Part shown: positions 34,781 through 46,971 of the stretch, piece by piece | Layout of the letters: each line of letters begins with the position of its first letter | Position numbering within the stretch: position 1 is the first letter of the stretch | Translations under genes and position numbers: made by a program | The notes under the pieces: generated by a model | Told to the model about the DNA's origin: nothing | Seen by the model: only the letters and a program-made list of their open reading frames with translations | Databases searched by the model: none | NCBI GenBank assembly: GCA_018873225.1 | Contig: JAEILZ010000008.1 | Span: 1,116,001 to 1,180,000, forward strand | Source: [Phialemoniopsis] sp. UDSM-2020 | Lineage: Eukaryota > Ascomycota > Sordariomycetes > Thyridiales > Thyridiaceae | Direction: 5' to 3' | Length of the DNA stretch: 64,000 nt

Positions 34781-36166
34781 GGTGAATAGTGTTTTTGAAT
34801 ATTTCCCTGGCAGCCGTTGAACAACTCGATTTACACATTAAGATCAATCTCCTATCAAAAGGGTCTAAATCATCGAAGAACAAAAATGCAGGCAAATCAT
34901 CTATATATATCTGACGGACAGGCTGACGGGCCCCAAAGCTGTAGCCTACCTTTGCCCATCATTCACAGCAGTCATGCTTTGCGTGTGTGTCTTACAAGCC
35001 AATACCCGGTGACCCTCTCCGCCACATCTCGGACTGCATAGCCTATAATGTGACCTGGTGCCAAAAGACCGATCTCACCGTCGCAATCCGTTCCGTGATC
35101 CGCTCCTTCGCGTCAACCCCATCGGCACATCATCCCAGACTTGGTTAAATCCCGAAAGTCCGCTGTCCAATAATCCAGCCTGGTTTACAAAACGGAGAAA
35201 GGCAGGTGGGAAGATGTAAGCATGGCACATCCAGGATGCCTTGTGGCGTCAGCATGCGATGCGTCAGCACCAAAACCTCGGAGCTGGCTGGTCTGTGAGA
35301 ATTATCGAATAGCTGCTGTCGGCACATCCCAAAAGGGCCAGCCTTACGCCGAGGCCCCGATAGTCTGCCTCAGCTGGTAGCAGCCTTATTTGGGCTCGTT
35401 TGAGGCCAAGTGCGTGAGACAGTCCTTGGCAAAGAGAGAGCTGACGATGCCGAGGTATTGTAAGATAGATCGAGCAGTGTGACATTGGGTTAGCAGCTGA
35501 AGCTCTTACCCCGAATGAGTAATGCATGGAGTGTTGCTACAGCCGGATGCTTTCTATGACATGATAGCGTAGTAATACTCTTTCGAGAAACTGCTAGCTA
35601 CAATCCGGCGCACTTGATGGAAGAGACTGGTCACCTGCGCGCAGACAGACAGATGCATAAATCGCAAATGCTATCCCTAGTATTTGCCATGCGAGGAGGC
35701 AGATCTGCGACTGGACTTACATCTCAACTACCCTGCCTATTGCATCTGCATGCACACCGTGAATACTTTGGTATTGTATTTCTACCATGGTTACGTAGGT
35801 CCCGACACTCTTCTCAATATCATCACGGACGCAAGGCACATCGTGATCTAATCCGTCGTGCACTCACAAGACTAGCTAGAACCTTGTATGTTACACAATG
35901 TGTCATTCCTCACCCCTGTACACACAATCTGGACGTAGGGCGTGACTGGGACTTTCTGTCCTCCTGGTTTCATAGAGAGACAGATTGTCCGTCCTCCTGT
36001 GTTCGTACGACACTGCCTCCCTGAAATCGTCCAAGAGTCACCCCGCAAAGCCCATCAGCCGGCGCAAAAAGCAAAAGCGCCCGCCCGTCTCCTGTACCAT
36101 GGGGTAATCAAACATGTTCTGCTCTCCCTGCACAGGTATCAATGCGCAGCGTCATCGACGGCCCCT
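34781..36166. other. Intergenic, no gene seen
   Basis: This AT-richer region lies between the haloperoxidase promoter and the small soluble-protein gene. No supported gene, tRNA or mobile-element signature was found. Confidence 0.45.
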
Positions 36167-36877
36167 TCATCGGTACACCACCTCGTACGGTCGTCGATAC
36201 TCTGTATACCACGCATTCTGGTCCCGCAGCGCCTCGTACATTTCCACCACAGCTCCTCGAACGCCCACCCTCATCCACCCGACGTCGGGCCGCGTGCATC
36301 CCTCGATCGGTTTCCTGGGCTGTTCGCGCGGGTCTGGAATCGACGGCTCCCAGTCCTTCCAGATAAGATCCACGGAGCACTCGTTCGCTTCGTCTCCGAT
36401 CTCGTCGATGATGTCTTCGTCTTCTTCCAGACCGGACGTAGCAGACGCGATGCGGTCCAACGCCTCGGCGTCCACACGTATACAATACCTGTATCTTTGC
36501 GACAGGCCTGGCTTTGCTTCGGTGACCCCTTGGTCGCGTGCAATGGTGTCCGGCGTCGATGCCCATTCTCTGAAATGATCCTTCACAATGCTGGTGCTTG
36601 CCCCATCGAACTTTTCCTTATCTTCCACCACGGTAAGCCGGAAGCGTTCAAGGATGTCGAGCCCATTGTAGTACTCTAGAGTGTCGCGGGCATACCGGCG
36701 CAGGGCTTGCAGGAGTTGCGTCCAGGCAGCGTCGTGACTGCCGTATGCGCATCGATAGATGACGAAGCCCCAAACTTGATGGCCGTCTTCGATGAGTGCA
36801 CGCTCGATGCAGTCAGCCGAATTGTTGTATGTCGAAAATTGCGGTGTGCGTTTGGACTGGGGCGAGGGCGATATCAT
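36167..36877 (-). CDS. Conserved fungal protein of unknown function next to the chitinase
   Basis: A single-exon frame of 236 residues with no signal peptide or transmembrane helix, so probably cytosolic. It begins with a short polar N-terminus, then VWGFVIYRCAYGSHDAAW, a pattern I recognise from a family of uncharacterised fungal proteins. It continues with charged alpha-helical segments and an acidic stretch (LEEDEDIIDEIGDE), ending in YRRPYEVVYR. The frame is intact. It lies 394 bp downstream of the chitinase gene on the same strand. A role linked to the chitin locus is inference from position only. Confidence 0.75.
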   Translation of the reverse strand: MISPSPQSKRTPQFSTYNNSADCIERALIEDGHQVWGFVIYRCAYGSHDAAWTQLLQALRRYARDTLEYYNGLDILERFRLTVVEDKEKFDGASTSIVKDHFREWASTPDTIARDQGVTEAKPGLSQRYRYCIRVDAEALDRIASATSGLEEDEDIIDEIGDEANECSVDLIWKDWEPSIPDPREQPRKPIEGCTRPDVGWMRVGVRGAVVEMYEALRDQNAWYTEYRRPYEVVYR

Positions 36878-37271
36878 GGTTAGGATGATTCGCTTTATCA
36901 GCGGTCGTGGTGTGCCCGAAATTGGGTAGACTGTGCTGAATTCTCAACATGAGGTGGAAAGTGAAAGTGGGAAGTAATGATGTCCTTCGAAAAGAGGAGC
37001 CATCTGATATACCCATACTTGTGCAACATTGGTTTTTGGCTACATTCGCCTCTCCCAACCACACCATATCATCTCAACTTAGTCACATAACCCCTCACCA
37101 TCTCATTCATTGACCAAAACAGTGATATCTAATTCAACGAGATAATGGAGCTACATGATTCAGCGTCTGACAGAGGCCATCGAACATTGAAAAATCCCTC
37201 TGTGATATCAACGCACCAAGTACACGACTTGAATGCCCTGTGTTGCTCTGACACTTGATAGTCTGTACTTC
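36878..37271. other. Spacer between chitinase 3' end and small-protein gene
   Basis: This 394-bp stretch is AT-rich and holds the 3' flank of the chitinase gene and the promoter of the 236-residue protein. Nothing else was seen. Confidence 0.5.
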
Positions 37272-40200
37272 TCAAACCCTTCCGCCGCCGCCTGGAGGCT
37301 GCGGGTTCGGCATCGACGAGTCGCCAGGCAGGCTCAGGTCCTCCGAGTCCGTAAGCATCTCCTCAAGGGCCCCCAGCACCTGCTCGTACGTCGCGAGGTT
37401 GCGGCCGGCTTGCTGCGCCTGCACGTAGGGCCCAGCCGCGGCCTCGATCACGTCGCGCGCCCACTCCCGTGCGCGCTGGCCTACGAGAGCAAAGTAGTCG
37501 CGCGAGAAGAGGTCCCACCACGCCACGAGGCCCGCGCCTCCTGGCACGTCGCGCTCAATGTACCCCAGCTGCGTGCGGATCTGCTGGCGCACCCTGTTGA
37601 AGCGGAGGGCCACGTTGGGGCGGTTCATGTACTCGAAGACGGCAATGCCGTCTCGGATGGGCGACAGCAGCTCGTCCACGGCGCCCTGGCTGTCCTCGCG
37701 GACGGCGGCCTCGGCGAGTCCCCTGATTCTGTTGGGCGCGGCTGGTCGCCGCAGGCGCATGATGGAGGCCTTTGCGCCGTTAAGCTGCTTGTCTGTCGGC
37801 AGCAGCGGGTCCGGGTAGTCGTACGAGCCCAGGGACTCCATGATCCGGTCGTTGGGTGTGTCGGGAGAGATACCCTGACTGCTTCCGATGGCGGGCCGAG
37901 CGGCCAGGGCTGAGAAGCTTTTGTGCCAGTTCGTCTTGAGCCACTGGCCGCCGAGAGCCTGCAGGCCGCCCGTTGCGGAACCTGATGGTAGCCTGCCACT
38001 CGCGAGGGTCTGAGTGAAGGGTATCATGACCTGACGCTAGAAGGAGAAGAGTGTTAGATCTCAAGCCAGTTCCACGCACGGGTTGTGTCTTACATCAATG
38101 GGATGCTCCGCATCCAGTCCGCCCAGGTTGCCAGGACTGGAACCGCTGCCAACATCTCCCTCAGTGATGGCCGGGCCGGTGCAGTACCCCGCGATCAACC
38201 GGAAGAATCGACGAAGAACTCGAGATGCACCGGGCAAGCCGAATATCTCGGCGAGACCCGGATAGGCCATGGCGATGATCATGATGCCGATATTGTTACC
38301 CAAGTCAACGTAGTACGTCTCTGCGTTGCCACGCTTCTCCAAGGAGGATGACCTCGGCTCAATCGAGGTAGGGCTCCCACCGGGCGCTGGACGTGCCTCG
38401 CTTTTGCGCCTCTTACCTAGCTCCGGTACATGAACCGCCCGGGACTGGGCTTTGCTGCTGCCATTATCTGGACAAAACTCTGGAATCGTTTTGCAGGGGT
38501 CTTTGGTGCAAAAGGCAGGCTTGGGAGGCGGCTTGTCGACTGTGCAGCACGCGGCTTTCTTGCGGCCCCACGAACATCCCACAGTCGCCCATTCTCCGAA
38601 CTGGGCTCTGTCAATCTCGATCTCCGTGTCTTTGCACACCGCGTTGACACAATCGGTTCCCTTGCTGCCCGCCTCCCAACGACAGTCCTTTAGCTGCACA
38701 GGGTTTGGGCAGCAGTAGTACTGTGTACCAAGGAAACAGGCGTCGTTCTTGCTGAATAGGGGGTCTTTGCCTGATGGGCAACTTCCCAGGCTACAAAGAA
38801 CAAGACTCGTTTAGGTCGACTCTCAAAAGTAAAGAAGAGCAAACGATCAGATGGACAAGGAGACATACCAAGACGTGTACTCGCAGCCTTTGGTGACAGT
38901 TGCAAAATCGAGGCTAGGGCAGCAAAAGACCTTCTCACCGCGGCCGCATCGATTTGTGTTACCGTCGTTCAGAAATCCGCCGCCCCAGTGAGACTGAATG
39001 CCTTTGATGTTGATCTCGCCAGCGGCACATTGTGCGTTGCAGTCACTGCCCACTCCGCCACCGTTGTCATCACCACGCCATTTGCAGTTCTTTGGCGCGG
39101 AGACGCTCGGGCAGCAAATTGGTTTCCCGCAATGCTGTTGGCGTAGTATGATTGTTAGCCAATGGGATAACCTTGAAATTGTTTATGGATTGGCATTTGA
39201 AATGCTTGTAGACTCGAGCATTGTCCCACGGACGACTTGAGGGTCTTGTACTTACACAGCTTTTCTTTCCACAGCCACCGTCGTCCCAGCCCACGGCGGT
39301 GAATCCGCTTCCACATGCGTCCGACATAGCCTTGTTGTCATTTAGATTAATGCATTTGTCCTTGTATGCAAAACAGTCCTGCCCATTGGATCCAGAAAGG
39401 TCTTGTACAAGGGCTTTGGGGTTGGCCAGGGCCTTGTTCACATCCTGCAATGACGAGGTTGTCGAGATCACTTTGTTGAGGAGCGCCGAGTGGGCGGAAT
39501 ATGTGTTGTCATCTTTGGAGGCGTAGTGGTCAGCAGACCTGTTTTTTGCTAAAACAATAGAGGTTGCGAGTTCAAGCCTGAAACCTTCTAAAAAGAACCG
39601 CTTTCTTACCAAGATCCGACGCCCAAATGAGCGCGCCGCCTAAGCCGATGCTGTTGGCCCAGTCCACCTTCTGCTTCATCGTCTCTTTATCATCATATGA
39701 CACCCACTGGTTATTGTCAGATCACTGAATCCCACTTGTATAAAGGAGAGAAGGAGTCAATACCTGGTTCTTATCAAAGGTCACATACTTGACGGCGGCG
39801 GTCTTGTCATACACCGGCTGCACGGCCCTCTTGCGCTTGTTGCCCTTCTTGAGCACTTCCTGGATCTCATAATGGCCGAGGATTCCCCCCTCGCCAGTAC
39901 ATGGACCCGGAGTGGAGGCGCCGCTGAATCGACAGCCGGGTTTCGTGCACGACGGGTCGGCAAGAGTGAACGAGCGGCCGTAGAAGCCGAAGCCCATGAC
40001 CAGCTTGGACGGCGGAACGCCAACGCGCCAGAACAGTTCAGCCGCGAGCTTGATCTCGGTCAGGTTGGTGTGGCCCTGGACTATGCTACCGATCGGGTTG
40101 TTCCGGTCCCAAACACCGTGGAGATCATAGGACATAAGGTTAATCCAGTCAGCGTACTTGATGAGGTTGGGCAAGTCGAACCAGCGAAGATACCAGAACG

Positions 40201-41633
40201 ATGAGGGCGCTGTGAATGTGAGACCAAACTTTGAGCCGCTCGCGTCAAAGGTACTGCGCAGTGTTTGGAACAAGAGCACGCAGTTCTGCACGTCCCGGGG
40301 CTTACCACCGCGGTCAGGGGCGCCAGGGTACTCCCAGTCGATATCGACGCCGTCGTATCCTAGGCCACATAAAGGTTAGCACGCTGTCGAGATCATGATC
40401 AAATCCAATATAGCTTATGTACCATAATGTTTCATGAACTGAACCAAGTTGTTGGCAAATGTCTTCCGTTTCCCAGCGTCTGCGGCAATTTCGCCGAAAA
40501 GGGGTTGGGTCACCGTGTCATTGTCCGAAAAGGTCCTATCTTCAGTCAGTCTCACCGTCGTTTGGCATGGAATATAGCCTCTATCAAGAACTGACCATCC
40601 TCCGATGCTGACGAATACCTTCAGATCAGGCTTGATAGACTTCAAATTAGGAACCTCTCGGAACAGGCTCTCAGGGGTTTGAGCATCCATAGGGACTATC
40701 TTGTAGGAGCCCGGCTGGATGTAGGCAAAAGCGAAATTAACACTGGCATAGATTTGTAAGTATTCTAACCAAGGCCACTGCGTTGATGGGCAACAATTCG
40801 TCAACTCACTGAGTAAGCGCATCAATGGCAATATCAGTAGGTCCAATCTTGTGGCACGACTTTCGAGCACTCCAGGATTCATAGTATCCAATGACTTTAT
40901 TCTGCAGAATGTCATTGATGGCTGAAGCTCCTCCGGGAGGTTTTGGGTGTAGAACGCAGTTGCTCTGGCATTTCCCTGGCAACGAGTTATTAGCTTTATT
41001 GCCTGGTAACTCACAACGTCCAACTTTGCTACCTACCAGTGCAAAACTCTTGAGTGGTGCCACACTTGTACGCATTTGGTCAGTCTTTCCATAACTATCT
41101 GTAGGAGCCTCAGGAGTTGAAAGGCCAAAGACTCACGAATCCAAACTCGCTACAACATGTGTTCAATGGGCATTTGGTACCAGGAACAAGAGCGTCTTTG
41201 CCGCACTCGGCGTGCGCATCACAATTGGATGTACATCCCGATCCACAGTACTGTGTTCTGTTAGCTCACATGCATTTTCCTCGGGGTTGGAAGCGAATAC
41301 TGTTGCTCCGTAGCCACAGAAGCCGCTCGCGCCACAACATGCACGATTGTGGCAAGGTCTTCCGGGACCGCACGAGTAGTCCTCCTGTCTCCGATGCAGT
41401 TCGGATCCTGTCAAATTCGAGCCATCTGTAGAACCTTCCAGGAAATCAAAGGCGGAAATGGGATCAAGCCCTTGAACGGGACTGATCTTGGCAGGAAAGA
41501 ATCGAGTGATGGACAAGAACGTGGTTGTGGAGGTTGGCAAGATCAAAGAGATGGGCAATGATATGAGGGCAAGGAGAACAAGAGCAAGGCAAAGTCTCCC
41601 TCCCCTAGATAGATGCGATTTATGCAAGGACAT
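37272..41633 (-). CDS. Subgroup C GH18 chitinase with chitin-binding domains (killer-toxin-like)
   Basis: Large chitinase resembling the alpha/beta subunit of yeast killer toxins, acting on chitin at or outside the cell surface. Exons 41301-41633, 41137-41250, 41037-41064, 40810-40975, 40596-40742, 40423-40535, 39764-40359, 39610-39706, 39256-39548, 38869-39134, 38094-38790 and 37272-38036 give 1204 residues. A signal or anchor helix lies at about 14-33. Two cysteine-rich chitin-binding blocks follow: one with CGPGRPCHNRACCGASGFCG and a second ending CGTTQEFCTGKCQSNC. GH18 runs from about 175 to 531 with SIGGW and the catalytic block Asp303-Glu310 (DGVDIDWE), so the acid Glu310 is present. 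The C-terminal 670 residues carry many CC and CPS motifs, then a charged helical region. Published work on Trichoderma describes LysM genes beside such chitinases, as here. Confidence 0.93.
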
Positions 41634-42583
41634 CCTCGGAACTTGATTATGGGTAAGAACAGTTCTGTTGCAGTGAAATCATGGAAGCAGCCCAAGGTCG
41701 ACCTTTGCAAGTTCTCATACTTCTATCCAGTCACAACTCTGAGCCATTTTGGATGGATGCATAGATTCAGTATAAGTCCACCTTCGCATCGAACCTCCTT
41801 TCCATTTGACGTCGCATTCGGGACAAGATGAGACCGAACACACCAATCACGATGAAAGGAAGCGACGGTAATACCCCTTGTTCGATGTCACCGGAACGAT
41901 CGGTTTCCAAAAGTCTCAGTATCAGTCAGAATCTCGATGTCAAATGATGTATGACCCCCCTTTTCAGGATGCCGATGCACCCTGCAACGTCTAATCAAAA
42001 CCTCTGGGATGAATCACCGCAAGGGAGCTCACAGCAGATCGTGTGCGAGTATGTCTGGGTTTCATACCCCTGGGTACATATTGTCTCATCCGATCATTAT
42101 TGCCGCCAGTCAGCGTCTAGGTGGAAATGCAAGCTGATTAGAGTTCAAAGGGCGGAGGTCCTCGTGGAATTATGATCTTCTTGGTGGACGGAATTAACGA
42201 ATGAAGGGGTCACCAGCAAGTGTACATCATGTCTCAGTGTCCGCATGATGTGTTCTTATCGTCCACGGGATAATTCAGATCTTTGGCCGTATATTGTTGG
42301 TGGGTGGTACAAACCTAGTCCTACCACCCCAGGGTTGTTGCGCATGACACGGCCCAGCTCCTCGCAGAGACACCAGTGTGTCCCTGTTGATCACCAAGTC
42401 TGCCTACTTGTGGCATTGAATGCAGTGAAAAGGTGCAGCTCTCGTTAAGTTTCGGTGCAGTATAGAACCTCAATTCAATCTTGTTGTGTGCTGAACGAAG
42501 AGCTCGAGCATATTGTCCTGAGGTATCCCATAGAAGAGTTGGGCTCTTTCATAGCATGCTACTACTTGAGTAGTACTGTCATC
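41634..42583. promoter_or_regulatory. Shared divergent promoter of chitinase and LysM genes
   Basis: A 950-bp region between the start codons of the chitinase (minus) and the LysM gene (plus), with no gene of its own. Its arrangement allows co-regulation of the two products. I could not pick out specific factor sites with confidence. Confidence 0.55.
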
Positions 42584-44807
42584 ATGGCCGGCAAGATTGC
42601 CATCATACTCGCCTTACCGCTCATGACTTGGGCTCAACAATTAAATGGCACCTTTATGAACATTGACTACCCTGGGTTGAGTACTGGATGCAAGAAAGCA
42701 CTAAACACGAGCGTAGCCTGTCCGCTGCTCTTGAGTTACAGAGCGTTGAGGTACGGCCCTTACCCTCTTAAAACAAACAAGCACTAATTTGATTCCGTAG
42801 CAACAACATCTTGGACGTGGCAAGTGCCAATGCTCTGTGCGTGGACAGCTGCTACCGTTCTCTGAAGAATGCCAGAACAGTGATCGTCTCGGCCTGCAGC
42901 GCTTCCTCAGACACGATCGACCTGAGTGGCTCAACTCACCCGGCATCATACATTGTAGACAACTACATACACGCATATAACGTATCGTGCAGGAAGGATT
43001 CTGTCACAGGTCAACTATGCGAGCCTTTCATTCTGCAGTGGTCCCGGCAAGGCTTTATGAGAGCCAACGAGACCTGTTCAGACTGCTGGCTTGGTGGACA
43101 AGCTCTCCAACTGAATAGTCCACTTGGATATGATGAGGCGTTGGCGGCGAACTTTGCCTCTATGACCTCGAGCTGCAGTTCGATGGGCAAATACAGCTTT
43201 ACGGTGCCCCCAACTACCACTGTCCCTCAAAGTCCGAGTTCGACTAGCTCAAGCCAACCCTCCAATACTCCCACCTGCACAAGATCTTACAAGCTCAAGA
43301 AAGAAGATTACGACTGTAATTTGGTCGCCAAAGCTCTCAACGTGTCGACTTACAGTCTGCTAGTAGCAAATAACCTGGATCTCTACTGCCAGAATTTTTA
43401 TACGGCTGTCGACGCACTAGCAACCCTGTGTGTACCCGAGCAATGCCAGACTTATACGTGGCAGCCCGGTGACGCCTGTGAAAACGTCGTCTTGAAATAT
43501 CCAGGCGTCACAATGACGCAGTTTCTTGCCTGGAATCCTCAATTCAACAGCTTATGCGGCAACACCGGCAAGTTTCTAGGCTATCAGATCTGCGTGGGTC
43601 CTCCAGGAGGAGCTTTGGGCCCCATTACGACTTCTCTACCGCCTGCTACATCCGTGACTGCCCCGATTCCGCCTCCAACAAACGCCGCTGGGGGCTCCAG
43701 CAAGCCGTGCGGGAAGTGGTACACCGTAGTGTCCGGAGACACGTGCGGCGTCATATCCGTCGCAAATGGCCTCAGCCTTGACGACTTTTACTTCCTGAAC
43801 CCGTCAGTGAACACGCAGTGCACCAACCTGCTACTCGACGTAGCTTACTGCGTCGCCCCGGTAGGAGACATTGCGACCTACTCCGGTCACCCGACATCCA
43901 CTCGTTCCGGGCTGTGGGCCAGTATCACTGTTCCTCCGGCGTCATACCCACCGGTGAACACGGATATCAAGACCACAAAGGGAGACCCAGGCTACGTAGC
44001 GACCACATCCCTCCTTCCCACGGCATCGGGCACCGTTCTTAACTGCCCGGTATATCGCAACTTCAACGCCAATCAGAGCGACCTCAACGCCTGTGGCTAC
44101 GTGGCGTATGCCTACGGTGTGACAGTAGACCAGCTGCGGCAGTGGAATCCGAGCCTGAGTGGTAGCGCGTGTGCTCTACAGAAGGGTCTCAGCTATTGCG
44201 TCGAGTCCCCCCAACCTGGCAGTACTGGCCCAAAGCCTCCCGACACTTGCCTCGACCTCAATGCCACCGAGCCCGGGACCGCAGCTGGCTGTTCATGCTT
44301 CACGCAGGTCCGAGGGTACCAGAATCGGAGCGGGTACACATGCGACGTCCTGGCGTCCTCCGTGCCCATCACACTGGCTCAGCTGCTTGGCTGGAACAGC
44401 TGGTTGGGAGGATCGTCTACGTCCGTCCAGGACTGTAACAAGGCGTTGTACGCCAACCTCCCCTACTATGGCATTCGAGCGGTCTGTATCGGTGCGAGCG
44501 GTACGGGGGGATCGCCTACAGGCTCTTCGATGAGCAGTGGTGGTCCGCCAGCGCCGACGCAGACTGGCAGTGTGAAAGGATGTCGGCAGTATTACACGGT
44601 GCAATCGGGCGACTACTGCTATCTGATTCAGACCAGGTTTGGCATCACCTTTGAGCAGTTTCTCAGTTGGAATCCTTCAGGTATGTTGATTTGTTTCTCT
44701 GTTTTTACTATCCTGGTATGGGGAGTTGCTGACAACTGTCCTCAGTGGGCAGCAACTGCGAGAATTTATGGCTAGGTTATGCGTACTGTGTTAAAGGTCC
44801 AGCCTGA
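42584..44807 (+). CDS. Secreted multi-LysM chitin-binding protein
   Basis: Secreted protein binding chitin or related N-acetylglucosamine polymers. Exons 42584-42750, 42801-44680 and 44746-44807 give 702 residues. The signal peptide covers about 1-17 (IAIILALPLMTWAQQ). An N-terminal cysteine-rich region (NTSVACPLLL, then LCVDSCYRSL) is typical of large fungal LysM proteins. Six LysM-like modules follow, from about residue 205 to the end. The clearest have YTVVSGDTCGVIS and YTVQSGDYCYLIQTRFGI, with WNPS and paired cysteines. Ser/Thr/Pro linkers separate them. The last intron splits the sixth module and its removal restores NCENLWLGYAYC. No catalytic domain is present. Possible roles are shielding of the fungus's own chitin, masking fragments from a host, or tuning the adjacent chitinase. 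Confidence 0.92.
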
Positions 44808-45224
44808 TGCGAAGCTATTCAACACTTGACCTTGTTGTCTGAGAATAGGTTGTTGGTGGCGGTGTTCTGCAGTAGGGCTGTGCTAAGACGTGTGATCGTC
44901 GTGCTAGCGAGGAAGGGCGGAGCGCGACAACCCCTGTCGCATTGATCCTGCAATTGAAGTTACGGTACGAAATCCCCAATCACAAGCAAGCAAGCTTGAG
45001 CATTTGCCTTTTAGAGACCCGTGCCGCAGCCCAACACCATGCAATCCCTGACGAGATCCTAGTCGAAAGGCAGTCATCTTTTCTTATGCCTTTATGTAGA
45101 TGTGAATCCCCAATTCTTCTCTACCACATCCGTGAACGATGGAATCTTTATTTTTAAGCTTAAAATTAAGAATGATTGACTACCGAACGTCCCTACTTAG
45201 CCCAGTACTCAAACAAGACATAAG
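44808..45224. other. Spacer downstream of the LysM gene
   Basis: This 417-bp spacer holds the 3' flank of the LysM gene and the promoter of the next gene on the same strand. Nothing else was seen. Confidence 0.5.
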
Positions 45225-45791
45225 ATGCCCAGCGCTGGTAGTTCAATCGAGACCGCGTCCTCGGCGACAGGAGCGGCGAACGACGTAGCTGGATCCGACC
45301 TGCCAGACATAGTCAAGATTTTTCTCATCGCTCTCTGCGCAGCCATAGCAGTCGGCGCCATCATCTATGCAATCGTCAAGTGTAGCGCGAATCGGCGCAA
45401 GGGCTACGACGACGAGAAGTACCCAGACGTCTACAAAACGCTGAGGCAGAACCAAGCGGAGAGCGACTCGAGATATCACATGGCGCGCATCATGGAAGAG
45501 AGCGGTGGCGCATACCAGCCAGCACGAGCCGATGCTTCAGAGCTGGGCTCGTCCGAGGTTCGGCCTGATGGCAGAGGGAGACGCGCAAGTAGGATGTCGT
45601 CTGCATCGCCACCTCCACAGCGGCATTCGCAAAGGGCATCGAACGAAGGACTCTTGGCTGGTGGCGACTTCTCTACAAACGAGCCATCCTCTCCGGCTAT
45701 GGTCGATTTGCAGAGGCCGTCCCCAGCTAGGACACCTTACAATGAACGAGAAGACGGAGGGTGGCAACCCCAAATCCCGAGAAGCCACTGA
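45225..45791 (+). CDS. Single-pass membrane protein of unknown function
   Basis: A single-exon frame of 188 residues. The N-terminal 28 residues are Ser/Ala-rich and probably extracellular or luminal. One transmembrane helix follows (about 30-52, IVKIFLIALCAAIAVGAIIY), then Cys-Ser-Ala and a basic stop-transfer segment NRRKGYDD. The 130-residue cytoplasmic tail is hydrophilic and disordered, with repeated Ser/Pro and Arg. There is no cleavable signal peptide, suggesting type III or tail-in topology. I recognise no domain. It lies on the same strand as the LysM gene, 417 bp downstream, and converges with the following amidohydrolase gene (52-bp spacing). A surface-signalling link to the chitin locus is speculative. 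Confidence 0.7.
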   Translation: MPSAGSSIETASSATGAANDVAGSDLPDIVKIFLIALCAAIAVGAIIYAIVKCSANRRKGYDDEKYPDVYKTLRQNQAESDSRYHMARIMEESGGAYQPARADASELGSSEVRPDGRGRRASRMSSASPPPQRHSQRASNEGLLAGGDFSTNEPSSPAMVDLQRPSPARTPYNEREDGGWQPQIPRSH

Positions 45792-45843
45792 AAGACTCGA
45801 ATACGAACGGAAATCAAGCAGACGTCGCGAGTACACCGGCTTA

Positions 45844-46971
45844 TTATCCTCGTCCGAACGGGCACCAAGAGTCTCGCTTCTGGGTATACTGGTCCAAGCC
45901 AAGCAAGCGCTTTGCGTTTTCTTGATGCACCAGCGGCACTGCCTCCGGTCCGATGGTCCTCGTGAGTCCTTCGTCCATAGTCTCTGCCAACGACACTACC
46001 AGAGGCTGCGGGAAGAACGGAAAGTCACTGCCGTACAGCAGTCTGTCATCCGTGACACCAGTCGCCCTCATCATGGCCGGCAGCTCCCCCGGAAATGGCC
46101 ATCCAGCGAGGTCAAAGTAACAACGGGTGTTGAGTATCTCTCGCGCCTCACTCTCGTCGATGATCACTACGCCCGGGGGAAGCGTGGTCTCCAGAAGCTT
46201 TCCGAATTGCAACACTCTTGTCAACAGAGGAGGGAAGGCGCCGCACGCATGTGCGAAGATTGTCGTGATGCAGGGGAAGCGCGAATAGACAGCTCGAAGC
46301 AGCATGTTGGTCACGAGCCTGCCCGTGTCGAAGAAGAATTCGAAGAGCGGTGCTGGAAAGACATCTGCGAGCGGCGTCGCGGGAATACCACTCCAGTCAC
46401 AGTTCCCGGATCTGCAGGCAGTGTATGGAGAGGTGGGGTGGAAGAAGATCGTGGCATTACGGGCGTTGAGGACTTCGAGGACTTCGTCAAAGATCGGATC
46501 GCCGAGGTAATAGCCGCGGTAGTTGGTCATCCAGACAAAGCCCGCGGCGCCCTCGTTGAGTGCCGCGTCGATCTCTGCGATGGACTCCTTGACGTACGGC
46601 AACGGCAGCGTCGCCCAGAAGCCGAAGCGGTCCGGGTAGGCAGTCTGAAGCCCGGCGGCATAGTGGTTGACAGACCGCGAGAGGCCGGCACATTTCGCCG
46701 CGTCGTCCCAGAGGCAGGTCCCCGGCGAGCTGATGCTCAGGATGGCTTTGCCTATGTTGGCAGCATCCATCATGTTCAGGTGGGCCTCTGCCGACCATGG
46801 CTTGGATGCCTATCAGCCAGAGGTCGCGCGCGAAGGATGGTCTCGCCCAGCCCGACTTACCGGAATCGAAGGTATGCCTTCAAGTTTGGCATGACCGGTC
46901 TCTATCAAGGCTTCTCGGAAGAAGTCTGGCAGGAAATGGGAGTGTGTGTCGATTCTTGCTAGCGACGACAT
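45844..46971 (-). CDS. Amidohydrolase 2 family enzyme (ACMSD / 6-MSA decarboxylase-like), paralogue 1
   Basis: Metal-dependent TIM-barrel enzyme of the group containing ACMSD, gamma-resorcylate decarboxylase and 6-methylsalicylate decarboxylase. Exons 46861-46971 and 45844-46800 (60-nt intron, phase 0) give 355 residues. The metal motif HSH is at residues 10-12 (RIDTHSHFLP). Other ligand positions are His in FFHPTSP, His in TIFAHACGAFPPL and Asp in LLYGSDFPFFP, all intact. There is no signal peptide, so it is cytosolic. The intron sits at exactly the place found in the paralogue at 57860-59029, between the GIPSIP and PWSAEAHL segments. The substrate is probably an aromatic or heteroaromatic carboxylate; that is family-based inference. 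Confidence 0.9.
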
